Shown here piece after piece: positions 50,053-58,609 of a stretch of DNA of 64,000 nt. Under the pieces are notes generated by a model, which was not told where the DNA came from, did not search any database, and saw only the letters and a program-made list of their open reading frames with translations. The stretch covers positions 1 to 64,000 of the forward strand of contig NZ_JOIY01000028.1 in NCBI RefSeq assembly GCF_000720185.1. Reading direction: 5' to 3'. Every line of letters begins with the position of its first letter. Positions within the stretch are counted from its first letter, which is position 1. The translations under genes and the position numbers were made by a program. This DNA comes from Streptomyces sp. NRRL S-340 (lineage in GTDB: Bacteria; Actinomycetota; Actinomycetes; Streptomycetales; Streptomycetaceae).

Positions 50053-50931
50053 CTACCGCCCTTCCTCGTCGCCGTCGCCGGCATGGATCGCGTAACTGTG
50101 TTTCCCGTCCAGGCCGACGGGCACGTCGCCGGTGACCGAGACCCGGTGCAGCAGCCGCCGGTGGCTGTCGTAATCGTTGACGCCGTAGTGCTGCGTGCAG
50201 CGGTTGTCGAAGATGAGCACGTCTCCCGGCCGCCAGGTCCAGCGGACCTGGTTCTCCGGACGCAGGGCGTAGGACTGCAGCACGTCGATGATCGGCCGCG
50301 ACTCCCGCAGGGTCATTCCCACCAGCCGCTGGGCGAAGCCGCCGAGGAACAGGGAGGGTTCGCCCGTCTCCGGGTGGGCGCGGACGACCGGGTGCGCGGT
50401 CTCGAACCGCTTGGCCAGGAAGGCCCGGCGCACCTCCTCGCCCCGCTCGGTGCCCAGGCGCGGCTGCTCCGCACGGTTGGTGTGCACCGCCCACAGCCGG
50501 TCGGCGATCTCCCGCAACTCGGCGGGGAGGTCCCGGTACCCGGCCTCGCCGCTCGCCACCAGCGTGTCTCCGCCGTACGGCGGCAGCACCACACTGCGCA
50601 GTGTGGTGCCCAGAGACGGGGTCTCGGTGAAGCTGATGTCGCAGTGCCAGTGGTTGGCCCGCTGGTCCTCCCCGTCCACGACGAGGACCTGCGGGCTCTG
50701 CTCGGCGGTCCGCATCAGCGGATGCCGGTGGGTGAGCGGGCCGAAGCGGCCGGCGAAGGCCAGCTGCTGTTCGTCGGTGATGTCCTGATCGCGGAAGAAC
50801 AGCACCTTGTGATCGAGGAACGCCTGCTTGATCTCGGAGAACAGCTGATCCGAGATCGTGGCGCCCAGGTCGATACCGGTGATCTCGGCGCCTATGCGGC
50901 CGCCGATGCGCCGGATGCCGATCGCGCTCAT
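50053..50931 (-). CDS. TauD/TfdA Fe(II)/2-oxoglutarate dioxygenase
   Basis: Non-haem iron dioxygenase (292 aa). The facial triad is His96-x-Asp98 (HWHCDISF) and His248 (NRCTQHYG); Arg259 or Arg263 binds 2-oxoglutarate. It hydroxylates, desaturates or epoxidises an amino-acid or acid substrate. Its ATG follows the ATP-grasp stop with no gap. In dapdiamide biosynthesis a related enzyme epoxidises a fumaramoyl group, which may be a useful comparison. Confidence 0.9.
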   Translation of the reverse strand: MSAIGIRRIGGRIGAEITGIDLGATISDQLFSEIKQAFLDHKVLFFRDQDITDEQQLAFAGRFGPLTHRHPLMRTAEQSPQVLVVDGEDQRANHWHCDISFTETPSLGTTLRSVVLPPYGGDTLVASGEAGYRDLPAELREIADRLWAVHTNRAEQPRLGTERGEEVRRAFLAKRFETAHPVVRAHPETGEPSLFLGGFAQRLVGMTLRESRPIIDVLQSYALRPENQVRWTWRPGDVLIFDNRCTQHYGVNDYDSHRRLLHRVSVTGDVPVGLDGKHSYAIHAGDGDEEGR

Positions 50932-52332
50932 CTACTCAACCCCCCTGTGTTTCCCGGACTCCTGCGCGGTCCGCTTCTGCCATCCCCGTGCCAACGCGTC
51001 CTCCAGGCCGTTCAGCACCGCGTACGCGTCGTGCACGAGGGTGGCGGGATCCGCCGACTCCAGGTAGAGAACTCCGCCCAGCACCATCTTTCCGCCGCTG
51101 CGCTCGTACTTCGGCATGGGCGTCCCGTCCGGGACCGTCAGGCTCGGTACGGTCTCGATCCTCGAACCGGGTGTCACCAAGGACGCCCAGTCGACCACGC
51201 GGCTGTCCCAGACCAGGTCCTTGGACCACGGGTCCCCCACGGCGTTCGTGGCGAGAAGGGACAGCGTGCACGCGGCCCCCTCGGCGTCCTGCCCGGTCAG
51301 CATGGAATCGGGCGGGCCGGCCGGGAGTCCGAGCAGCGCGTCGGCCAGCATCCCGACCAGATCGAGGCCGTAGACGTGCTCGATCTGCGCGAGGATCGCG
51401 GCGCCGCCGAAGCGCGCGGCGGACTCGATCAGCGCGAGCTCCCCGTCCGCCATCAGCTTGATCTCCGTGTGCGTACCGCAGGTGCGCAGCCCCAGGGCGT
51501 CGACCGCGGCGCGAGCCACCGATTCGACCGCACGCTGCAGCGGCAGCGGGAGTTCGCACGGCGCTATGTTGCACAGCTCCATGTAGGGCGGGATCGTCGG
51601 CAGCCTCGATGTGATGCAGACCGGGTGGTACACACCCTCGACGACGATTCCCTCCACGCTCAGATAGTCGCCGTAGCCGCTTCCGTCCTCCCACCAGGAC
51701 CGCGTCGTCCCCGGGATGATCTCCTCGGCGAGGAAGTCGTTCTCGGCACCCGGGACCTCCAGCATGAGGACGTTCGCCGCGTCCGCCGCCTTCATCACCG
51801 CGGACGTCTCCTCCCACGCCGGCTCGATCTCCTCCTCGGAGGAGATGACGAGCTGCGCGGTCGAGCCGGCGCCCCACGCCGACTTCAGCAGCAGCGGCGG
51901 CCGCAGTCCGGAGAACGCCCGGTGCAGGTCAGCGGCCGAAGTCACCGTCCGGTACGCCGGCTGGGGCACCCCGGCCTTCTCCCACGCGGCCCGCATCAAC
52001 CGCTTGTCGCGCGAGGAGACCGCCCCCGGGCCCGGGCCGGGAAGGCCCAGCCGTTCGGCCGCCAGCGCGACCGGGACCACCGTGTACTCCGACAGGCCGC
52101 ACACCGCGTCCGCACCGACCCGGACGGCCGCCTCCACGATCGCGTCGACCAGTTCGTCCCCCTTCAGCCGCCGCTCGTGGGCGGGGATGACCGAGGCGCA
52201 GAACACCTCCGCCCCGGCCGGCAGCGGCCGGAACGCGAGTACGTGGAGCTCTCCGCGGGCGGCCAGCCGGGGCAGCGCGAAATCAAGGGGCGGACCGGAC
52301 CGGCTGTGCACCAGCAGGATTCGCTTTTTCAC
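50932..52332 (-). CDS. ATP-grasp ligase 1
   Basis: ATP-grasp carboxylate-amine ligase (466 aa). The N-terminal domain begins MKKRILLVHS and the central domain has LLLKSAWGAGSTAQLVISS as the ATP lysine/glycine loop. HTEIKLMADGELALIESAARFGG carries the metal-binding Glu/Asn region. It joins a carboxylate to an amine through an acyl phosphate. It starts 3 nt after the methyltransferase stop. It is one of three such ligases in the cluster and has AT-rich first codons. Confidence 0.9.
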   Translation of the reverse strand: MKKRILLVHSRSGPPLDFALPRLAARGELHVLAFRPLPAGAEVFCASVIPAHERRLKGDELVDAIVEAAVRVGADAVCGLSEYTVVPVALAAERLGLPGPGPGAVSSRDKRLMRAAWEKAGVPQPAYRTVTSAADLHRAFSGLRPPLLLKSAWGAGSTAQLVISSEEEIEPAWEETSAVMKAADAANVLMLEVPGAENDFLAEEIIPGTTRSWWEDGSGYGDYLSVEGIVVEGVYHPVCITSRLPTIPPYMELCNIAPCELPLPLQRAVESVARAAVDALGLRTCGTHTEIKLMADGELALIESAARFGGAAILAQIEHVYGLDLVGMLADALLGLPAGPPDSMLTGQDAEGAACTLSLLATNAVGDPWSKDLVWDSRVVDWASLVTPGSRIETVPSLTVPDGTPMPKYERSGGKMVLGGVLYLESADPATLVHDAYAVLNGLEDALARGWQKRTAQESGKHRGVE

Positions 52333-52335
52333 CGG

Positions 52336-53427
52336 CTATTCCTTCACTCCGCAGATGATGCTGTGCACATGGATCATCTCGGGAGGCCGCATGCCGGCCT
52401 CGTGAGTGATCGTCTCGATGGCGGTGAAACCGCACTCCTCCATCCACTGCCTGTAGGTGGAGACTTTCTGCGGACCGCCCTCGGCCGTGCTGCAGCCGAG
52501 GAAATACGCCGGGAAGAAGTCCGCCTGGCTCGAGTCCTTCACGTTCTCCGGGTAGGTCGGGACCAGGGCGTAGATCCGCCCGCCGGGCTCCAGGCAGTCG
52601 TAGACGGCGCGAAGCACCCGGAACACGTTCTCCTTGCCGAGCTGATCCAGGAAATGCTTCACCAGGACGACGTCAAAGCCTTTGGGAAGGCCGTCGTACA
52701 CGTCGCCGCCGATGAAGGTGCAGGATTCCTCGACACCGTGCGCGCGGAAGTTCTCCAGCGCATCGTCCTGCTTCTCCGGAAAATCGAAGCAGGCCACCTG
52801 GAGGTTCTTCTCCGGGTTGTACTTGCACGTCAGGATCGCGCCCAGTCCGGTGTGCCCCGCCAGGTCGAGCACCCTGCTGCCGTGCTCGATGCCGGCGTTC
52901 TCGAAGAACCACGGGTCGATGAGGGACGTCGTCTGGTCCATCATCGCGGACCACGCGGTACGGAGCTGCTCGTGTTCGGCGCACGCCTCGTAGAGGTTGC
53001 CGTGGAACCCGAAGATCTCCTCCAGGCCGACCACCCTTCCCGTCCGCACGCTGTCGGCCAGGTGGTAGAGCTGCCGCAGACAGACCTCTTTGATCATGGT
53101 CATCAGGCGCATGGCCCGGGCGAACTCGTCCTCGGAGAGGCAGGCGAGGCCGCCTGCCCGGTAGCCGCCGGCGCTCTCGTCGTAGGTGACGAGGTCTTCC
53201 TTGACGAGCAGGTGCAGCAGTTGCTCGACGGCGTCCGGCCGGACGCCGGCCGCCTCGGCCAGGCGGGCGGCCGACACCCAGGTACCGTCATTCTTCCGGA
53301 GGTGGTCCAGGACGCCGAGCTCGTAGCAGGCGTACACGGTCATGAACCTGGTCGGGCCGACCGCGATGTCCCGGAACCGTCCCAGGACGTGTTCAGGACT
53401 CCCCGGTTGCCCCGCGGACGTGGTCAT
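52336..53427 (-). CDS. SAM-dependent O-methyltransferase
   Basis: Methyltransferase (363 aa) of the acetylserotonin/hydroxyindole-type family. An N-terminal winged-helix dimerisation domain (WVSAARLAEAAGVRPDAVEQ) precedes a Rossmann domain whose SAM loop reads VLDLAGHTGLGAIL, a variant of the usual DxGGGxG. The ATG at 53427 overlaps the preceding stop (ATGA), so it is preferred over 53445. The probable target is a hydroxyl or carboxylate of the product. Confidence 0.88.
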   Translation of the reverse strand: MTTSAGQPGSPEHVLGRFRDIAVGPTRFMTVYACYELGVLDHLRKNDGTWVSAARLAEAAGVRPDAVEQLLHLLVKEDLVTYDESAGGYRAGGLACLSEDEFARAMRLMTMIKEVCLRQLYHLADSVRTGRVVGLEEIFGFHGNLYEACAEHEQLRTAWSAMMDQTTSLIDPWFFENAGIEHGSRVLDLAGHTGLGAILTCKYNPEKNLQVACFDFPEKQDDALENFRAHGVEESCTFIGGDVYDGLPKGFDVVLVKHFLDQLGKENVFRVLRAVYDCLEPGGRIYALVPTYPENVKDSSQADFFPAYFLGCSTAEGGPQKVSTYRQWMEECGFTAIETITHEAGMRPPEMIHVHSIICGVKE

Positions 53428-54470
53428 TTCCCTATCGCCTTCCACTGCTCGGGATTTCCGGCGTCGGCGAACATGGTGACCACCAGCTCGTCGGACGGCA
53501 GCTGTGCGGCGATCTTGCGCGCGACCAGCCAGTTCGCCGAGGCGGAGGTGCCGATCCGCGTGCCGGTGAGGCTGTAGAACTCCGCGGCACCCTCCAGCGC
53601 TTCCGGATAGGAGACCTGCTGGTGCGCGGCGACGTCATGCTCGTACGCCTTCACGAACGGCTGCTTGAGGCCGTACCCGAGTCCACCGGTGCCGCACAGT
53701 CCTTGGGGAGTCGCCGGAGCCCCGCCGTGCCCGTAGGGGGATTCGGCCGGCGTCACACCCACCGCCCGGACGCCGGGATTGACGGTGCGCAGCATGTTCA
53801 GCACGCCGATGAGGGTGCCGCCCGTACCGATGGCGGCGACCCAGGTGTGCGGCTTGCGGCCGGCCAGCTGCTTGACGATCTCGGTGCCCGTGGTCGCCTG
53901 ATGGATCGTCAGGTTCGCGGGGTTGACGTGCTGGAACAGGAGCTTCCAGGAGCCGTCCGTGTCCGCGATCCGCAGCGCCTGCCTGATCGTGCCCAGGAAG
54001 CCCTCCTCCTGCGGGGCGATGTCCACCGCGGTCCCGCGGGACCGCAACGTGTCCAGCACGCTCTCCGAGGTGAACGACGCCACGACCAGACGCAGCGGGA
54101 TCTCCGCTTCCGCGCACAGACAGGACAGCGCCAGCCCCAGGTTCCCGCCCGAGTACTCCACCAGCCGCAGCTCCTCGGCGGGCCGGTCCCCGTGGCGCCT
54201 GATGGCATCGCACACCAGCGCGTAGGCCACGCGGTCCTTCAGCGACCCCGCCGGGTTTCCCCATTCGCACTTCGCGAGAATGGTCGCGCCACCGGGCCTC
54301 GACGGGACCTCGATGAGCGGGGTGTTCCCGAGCCGCTCACGGAATCTGGCTATTCCTGGATATCGTTCATGAATGGCAGCCATGCTCTGCAGCTCGGTTT
54401 CGGCGACCTGGCTGAACGGCTTCAGCAGTTCGTCCACCACCGGCGCCAAAATCTTCCGGACCTCGTCCAT
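53424..54470 (-). CDS. Cysteine-synthase-like PLP enzyme 2
   Basis: Fold-type II PLP enzyme (348 aa) with an N-terminal extension of about 40 residues compared with CysK. Lys78 is in WGNPAGSLKDRVAY, EYSGGNLGLALS replaces the usual SSGNTG loop, and IGTGGTLIGVLN binds phosphate. It is only distantly like enzyme 1, so the two may do different steps. It is the first gene of the seven-gene minus-strand operon and divergent from the AraC regulator. Confidence 0.88.
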   Translation of the reverse strand: MDEVRKILAPVVDELLKPFSQVAETELQSMAAIHERYPGIARFRERLGNTPLIEVPSRPGGATILAKCEWGNPAGSLKDRVAYALVCDAIRRHGDRPAEELRLVEYSGGNLGLALSCLCAEAEIPLRLVVASFTSESVLDTLRSRGTAVDIAPQEEGFLGTIRQALRIADTDGSWKLLFQHVNPANLTIHQATTGTEIVKQLAGRKPHTWVAAIGTGGTLIGVLNMLRTVNPGVRAVGVTPAESPYGHGGAPATPQGLCGTGGLGYGLKQPFVKAYEHDVAAHQQVSYPEALEGAAEFYSLTGTRIGTSASANWLVARKIAAQLPSDELVVTMFADAGNPEQWKAIGK

Positions 54471-54676
54471 CAGGATTCCTCTCCGCCGTCTCGTTCACGC
54501 CGGCGGCTTCCACCGGCGGGGATGACGGGCGCCTCGCATGCTTCACAGCATGCGCCGGGCGCAAAGTCCAAGCCATATCCCATATTGCTGACACCCGGTC
54601 CGCCGCAGCCCGTCCCAGCCCGGTTCGAGCGGTGCTCGAGCCGTGCTCGACCGGAGCGATATTTCGGCGGCGCAGA
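54471..54676. promoter_or_regulatory. Divergent control region of the minus operon and araC-like gene
   Basis: The 206-bp divergent intergenic region should hold the promoter of the large minus-strand operon and that of the regulator. An AT-rich patch lies at about 54570-54590 (CCATATCCCATATTGC). I cannot define boxes with confidence. Confidence 0.4.
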
Positions 54677-55492
54677 ATGTCGGTCGTGACAGCAGCCAGG
54701 TGCCGGGCAGCGCCGGAGGTCCACGAGGGCACCCCCCGCGAATCCATTGAACGGGCGATCGAGTACATCTGGGAGCGGTACAGCGAGCCGGTCTCGCTGG
54801 ACGAGCTCTCGAAGAGCGCCCTGCTCAGCCGCTTCCACTTCGCCCGGACATTCCGGGACATCACCGGCGTCACCCCCGGCCGATTTCTGTCCGCGGTACG
54901 CATTCATCAGGCGAAGCGCCTGCTGGTCAATACCACGAGGACCATCACGGACATCTCGTCCGCCGTGGGATATCAGAGCCTCGGGTCGTTCACGAACTAC
55001 TTCACCCAGAGCGTCGGCATGCCACCGAGCCAGTTCCGCCACCTCGGGGAAGGCACCGTACTCGGTCTCCTCCCGCCGGAGAACCACGTGCACGCGTCAC
55101 GCGGAACGGCGGCCGTGACGATCTCCTTTCCCGACGGGTGCTCAGGACTGCGGGCGTACGTGGGGTTCTTCCCGTCCGCCATTCTCCAGAGCCCGCCCGT
55201 CGCCGCGAAGGTCATCGACGCGGCCGGCGACCGGCCCCCGCGCTGTGTCCTGCCGAACGTCCCGCCCGGCACGTGGTTCGTCCATGCCGTCGCGACCGCG
55301 GGCCTGGACCGCAGCCCCCGCCAACTGCTGTTCGTGGACCGGCGCGACGCGGTGACGGTCGGGCCGCACACGGCCCTGAGCCTGTCGATGCGCCTGCGCC
55401 CGATCAGGCCGACCGATCCGCCGGTCCTGCTCGCGCTGCCGGACCTGCGCGCGCTCCCCACGCCCCGTCCGGCCGCGGGCCGGGCCGGCTGA
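54677..55492 (+). CDS. AraC-family regulator with N-terminal HTH
   Basis: AraC/XylS-type regulator (271 aa). The two HTH motifs are at the N-terminus (about 18-115; LLSRFHFARTFRDITGVTPG, then ITDISSAVGYQSLGSFTNYF), followed by a C-terminal domain of unknown ligand. AraC proteins usually carry the HTH at the C-terminus, so this order is less common. The start at 54677 is chosen over the ATG at 54632 because the earlier stretch is arginine-rich filler. It is the likely pathway-specific activator. Confidence 0.85.
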   Translation: MSVVTAARCRAAPEVHEGTPRESIERAIEYIWERYSEPVSLDELSKSALLSRFHFARTFRDITGVTPGRFLSAVRIHQAKRLLVNTTRTITDISSAVGYQSLGSFTNYFTQSVGMPPSQFRHLGEGTVLGLLPPENHVHASRGTAAVTISFPDGCSGLRAYVGFFPSAILQSPPVAAKVIDAAGDRPPRCVLPNVPPGTWFVHAVATAGLDRSPRQLLFVDRRDAVTVGPHTALSLSMRLRPIRPTDPPVLLALPDLRALPTPRPAAGRAG

Positions 55493-55568
55493 ACGGCGTG
55501 TCCGGCCGGCCGGCATCGGCCCCGGGCCCCGGCTCCCCCCACCGCCCGACCAGGATTTCGAGGTATCC

Positions 55569-56855
55569 ATGATCACCGCCGACGTACACCGGAACTTGAA
55601 GCTGCGCATCGGAGTCGGGTTCGTCCGGAAGTTCCTGGACATCATGCTCGCCCCGCTGATGGTGATCCACTTCTCGCACCTGTACGGCGCGGCCACGGCG
55701 GGCCTGCTGACCCTGTCGATCGCCGTCGCCGTCGTCGGGTGCACGTTCGTCGGCGGCCACATGTCCGACACCCTCGGCCGGCGCCCCACCCTCCTGGTCG
55801 GCGAGACCGGCAGCGCCGCGGCCCTCGTGCTGCTCGCGCTGGCCAACTCTCCGTGGTGGCACTCGGGAACGGCGACCTTCTGCTGCTATCTGCTCAGCAC
55901 CAGCCTCTTCGGCATCGCGGTACCCGCCAACGACGCCATGATGGTGGACGTGTCCACGCAAGAGACGCGTGCGCAGATCTACACGATCAACTACTGGTCG
56001 ATCAACCTGGCGTTCCTCATGGGTTCCCTCGTGGGCGGCTTCGTCTACGGCCGGTACTTCTTCTACCTCCTCGCCGGCGCCGCGGTGCTGGCGAGCGTCA
56101 TCGCGCTCGTCACCCTGGTCGCGATCAGCGAGACCGCACCGCGCGGCCACACGGCCGCGGCACAGGACCGTGGCTGGCTGAAGACGCTCCTGAACGGCTA
56201 CACGGCGGCGCTGCGCGACAGCGTCCTGGCCCGCCTGATCCTGTCCGCCCTGCTGATCCGGAGCATCGAGATCCAGATCTCGTACTACATCGCCGTGCGC
56301 CTCAGCGACGACTTCGGCCGGCAGCAGCTGCTCGCGGTCGGCGGATGGCGGCCGACCGTCGACGGCGTCGAGATGCTCGGCATCCTCCGGGCGGCGAACA
56401 CCCTCATCGTGGTCTGCCTGGCGCTGTTCGCCGCCTGGCTGTTCCGCCGCCTGTCCGACCGGCAGCGCATCTTCGGCGGCATCGGCCTCTTCACGGCCGG
56501 ATACATGGTGTGGGGGGCGAGCAACGCCCCCTGGCTGCTGCTCGCGGCCGCGGTGGTGCTCACCATCGGCGAGATCATGTCGGTGCCCATCCGCCAGGTC
56601 CTGCTGGCCGATCTGGTGCCCGCCGGGGACCGGAGCAGGTACATGGCCGTGTACCAGATCAACGTGCAGCTGGGGATGATCGTCGGCTCGCTCTGCGTGA
56701 CCATCGGCGTGCTGATCCCGGCGGCCGGGATGAGCGTGCTGTTCGGGGTCTTCGGGGCCGGCGCGATGCTCCTGTACCGGTCGCTCTTCCGGGTGCGCGA
56801 CGCGCAGGCGGCCGCCGAGCCCGTCCTGGTCGCCCAGGAAAGCGCGCAGCCGTGA
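55569..56855 (+). CDS. MFS exporter of the biosynthetic cluster
   Basis: Twelve-helix MFS protein (428 aa). Motif A is GGHMSDTLGRRPTLLV, with later helices such as LLLAAAVVLTIGEIMSVPIRQ. GAGG lies 5 nt before the ATG. It probably exports the product and gives self-resistance. It is followed by a 70-codon ORF and ATP-grasp ligase 2 with overlapping stops and starts. Confidence 0.88.
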   Translation: MITADVHRNLKLRIGVGFVRKFLDIMLAPLMVIHFSHLYGAATAGLLTLSIAVAVVGCTFVGGHMSDTLGRRPTLLVGETGSAAALVLLALANSPWWHSGTATFCCYLLSTSLFGIAVPANDAMMVDVSTQETRAQIYTINYWSINLAFLMGSLVGGFVYGRYFFYLLAGAAVLASVIALVTLVAISETAPRGHTAAAQDRGWLKTLLNGYTAALRDSVLARLILSALLIRSIEIQISYYIAVRLSDDFGRQQLLAVGGWRPTVDGVEMLGILRAANTLIVVCLALFAAWLFRRLSDRQRIFGGIGLFTAGYMVWGASNAPWLLLAAAVVLTIGEIMSVPIRQVLLADLVPAGDRSRYMAVYQINVQLGMIVGSLCVTIGVLIPAAGMSVLFGVFGAGAMLLYRSLFRVRDAQAAAEPVLVAQESAQP

Positions 56856-57064
56856 GCGCGGTCCGCGAGGCGGACGCCGCACCCGTCCGCCGGCGCGCAC
56901 GGCCGCGGGCGCGGAGCGTCGTCGCCGGCGGCACCGAGATCCTCCCGGGACACGCCTCGTCCGCCGGGGGCCCGCGAGCGCGGGCCCGTCGTCGTGACCG
57001 GCCGTCCGGCCGCGCGGCGTACGGCGGCCCGCTCACCGCACAAGTGAATGGAGCGCAGCGATGA
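56852..57064 (+). CDS. Small Arg/Ala-rich ORF, doubly overlapped
   Basis: A 70-codon frame whose GTG overlaps the MFS stop (GTGA) and whose TGA overlaps the ATP-grasp ATG (ATGA). It is rich in Arg, Ala and Gly and has high third-position GC. I recognise no family. The exact overlap on both sides suggests real translation, at least as a coupling ORF. A peptide substrate for the ATP-grasp enzyme is conceivable but unproven, and chance remains possible in such GC-rich DNA. Confidence 0.4.
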   Translation: MSAVREADAAPVRRRARPRARSVVAGGTEILPGHASSAGGPRARARRRDRPSGRAAYGGPLTAQVNGAQR

Positions 57065-58302
57065 CAGACAAGATCCTCATGGTGATGCCGTGGCGCGCGT
57101 ACGTGCGCAAGGCCACCGAGGAGGGCTTCCGGGTCTTCTCCATCTGGGACCCGGACCGCATCCCGCAGGACCACCGGGACGAGGTGGCGCGGTATTCCGA
57201 GGAACTGCTGTTCACCGACTTCCGGGACGTCGCCGGGCTGCGCCGGCTGGTGGCCCGGACGGCCACACGGCTGGGCGTCTCACACGTCCTGCACCTGGGC
57301 AACGAGGACACCCAGCTCCCCGTCTGCGAGGAGGCGCACGCGCTGGGGCTCGCCCCGAACCCGCCGCAGGCGCTGCGCGTCATCAACGACAAGGCGGCGA
57401 TGCGGCAACTGCTGCGCGACCGCGGTCTCTCGCCGGTGCGGGCCACCGTGGCCGGGTCGGCACGGGAGGCCCGGGCGCTGCTGCCGCGGCTGGAGCTGCC
57501 CGTGGTGGCCAAGCCGGCCCTGCTCTCCGGCAGCCGCGGTGTACGGCTCATCCACGAGGCGCGGGACATGGACGACTGGGAGGACCGGCTCGCCGACCAG
57601 GGTTACGCGGGTCCCGTGCTGATCGAGGAGTACCTGCGCGGGCCCGAGTTCAGCGTCGAGACGCTGAGCAGCCAGGGAACCCACCACGTCGTGGGCGTCA
57701 CCGCCAAGCGGAAGACGCCGCCGCCCGGCTTCACCGAGATCGGGCACGTCCATCCCGCCTCCATGGCCGAACCCGACCGGGCGGCGGTCACCGACCTGGT
57801 CCTCCGGTTCCTGAGCGAGACCGGCTACCGGTTCGGCCCGGCGCACACGGAGGTCATCCTGACGCCGGACGGCCCGAGGATCGTGGAGTCGCAGACCCGC
57901 GCCCCGGGCGACCGGATCCACCGGGCCATCGCGCTCGCCTCCGGGTTCGACATCGAGACGGCCATCTTCCGCGCGCTCCTCGGCAAGCCGGTCCAGGTCG
58001 ACGCCGCCCACCGGGTGGGCTGCGTCTCCTTCTTCCAGCTCCGTCCCGGCCGGCTCGTCTCCGTGGAGGGGCTGGACGCCATCCGCGCGCTCCCCTTCGT
58101 GCACGAGCTGAAGTTCCCGTTCACGCCGGGCGACACGGTCCCCGAGATCAGGAACTCCGGAAGCCGGCACGGCCATGTCGTGATCGACGCCGCGTCGGAG
58201 CGGGAAGCGGACCACCGGATCGCCCTCGTGCGCGGTCTGTTGCGCGCCACGACGGCCCCCGGCCCGGCGGACCGCGCCGCGGACACCGCACGGAACCAGT
58301 AG
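57061..58302 (+). CDS. ATP-grasp ligase 2
   Basis: ATP-grasp ligase (413 aa). The ATP lysine region is LPVVAKPALLSGSRGVRLI, the adenine-linker region is VLIEEYLRGPEFSVETLS, and the metal site is in HTEVILTPDGPRIVESQTRAPG. The C-terminal subdomain is like those of carbamoyl-phosphate-synthetase-like amino acid ligases. GGAG lies 7 nt before the ATG. It probably forms one of the amide bonds of the product. Confidence 0.9.
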   Translation: MTDKILMVMPWRAYVRKATEEGFRVFSIWDPDRIPQDHRDEVARYSEELLFTDFRDVAGLRRLVARTATRLGVSHVLHLGNEDTQLPVCEEAHALGLAPNPPQALRVINDKAAMRQLLRDRGLSPVRATVAGSAREARALLPRLELPVVAKPALLSGSRGVRLIHEARDMDDWEDRLADQGYAGPVLIEEYLRGPEFSVETLSSQGTHHVVGVTAKRKTPPPGFTEIGHVHPASMAEPDRAAVTDLVLRFLSETGYRFGPAHTEVILTPDGPRIVESQTRAPGDRIHRAIALASGFDIETAIFRALLGKPVQVDAAHRVGCVSFFQLRPGRLVSVEGLDAIRALPFVHELKFPFTPGDTVPEIRNSGSRHGHVVIDAASEREADHRIALVRGLLRATTAPGPADRAADTARNQ

Positions 58303-58609
58303 GGCTCAGGCAGGTCGGCCGTCTGTCGTGGGGCGGGTCTCACGGGCAGGCCTGGTGTGGCGTCGGGAGCGGCGACTTCGGATGAGACGGTTCTCCGGAC
58401 GGGATCGCTTCACGGCCCGGGCGGTGGGCGGGGGCCGCCCACCACGGCCACCGCCCACCACCCACCACCCACCGCCCAGGTACCGTCCCCTGCGGCGACG
58501 TGCCGGAGGGGGAGAACGAAAGGTTCAGCGCGGAATCGCCCCGGGCCGTCCGTCACGAGGCGGGCCGGCCCGCGTCCGCGCCGCGCCGGCGCGTTGGGCG
58601 GCGCGTGCG
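58303..58609. other. 307-bp gap between convergent ligase genes
   Basis: It contains a CCACC-rich simple-sequence stretch (about 58438-58480). No gene is supported; termination of both ligase genes must occur here. Confidence 0.5.

Noticed and set aside
50083..53577. 1164-codon plus-strand frame over the minus operon
   Set aside because: Antisense shadow; five minus-strand genes with conserved catalytic motifs explain the region.
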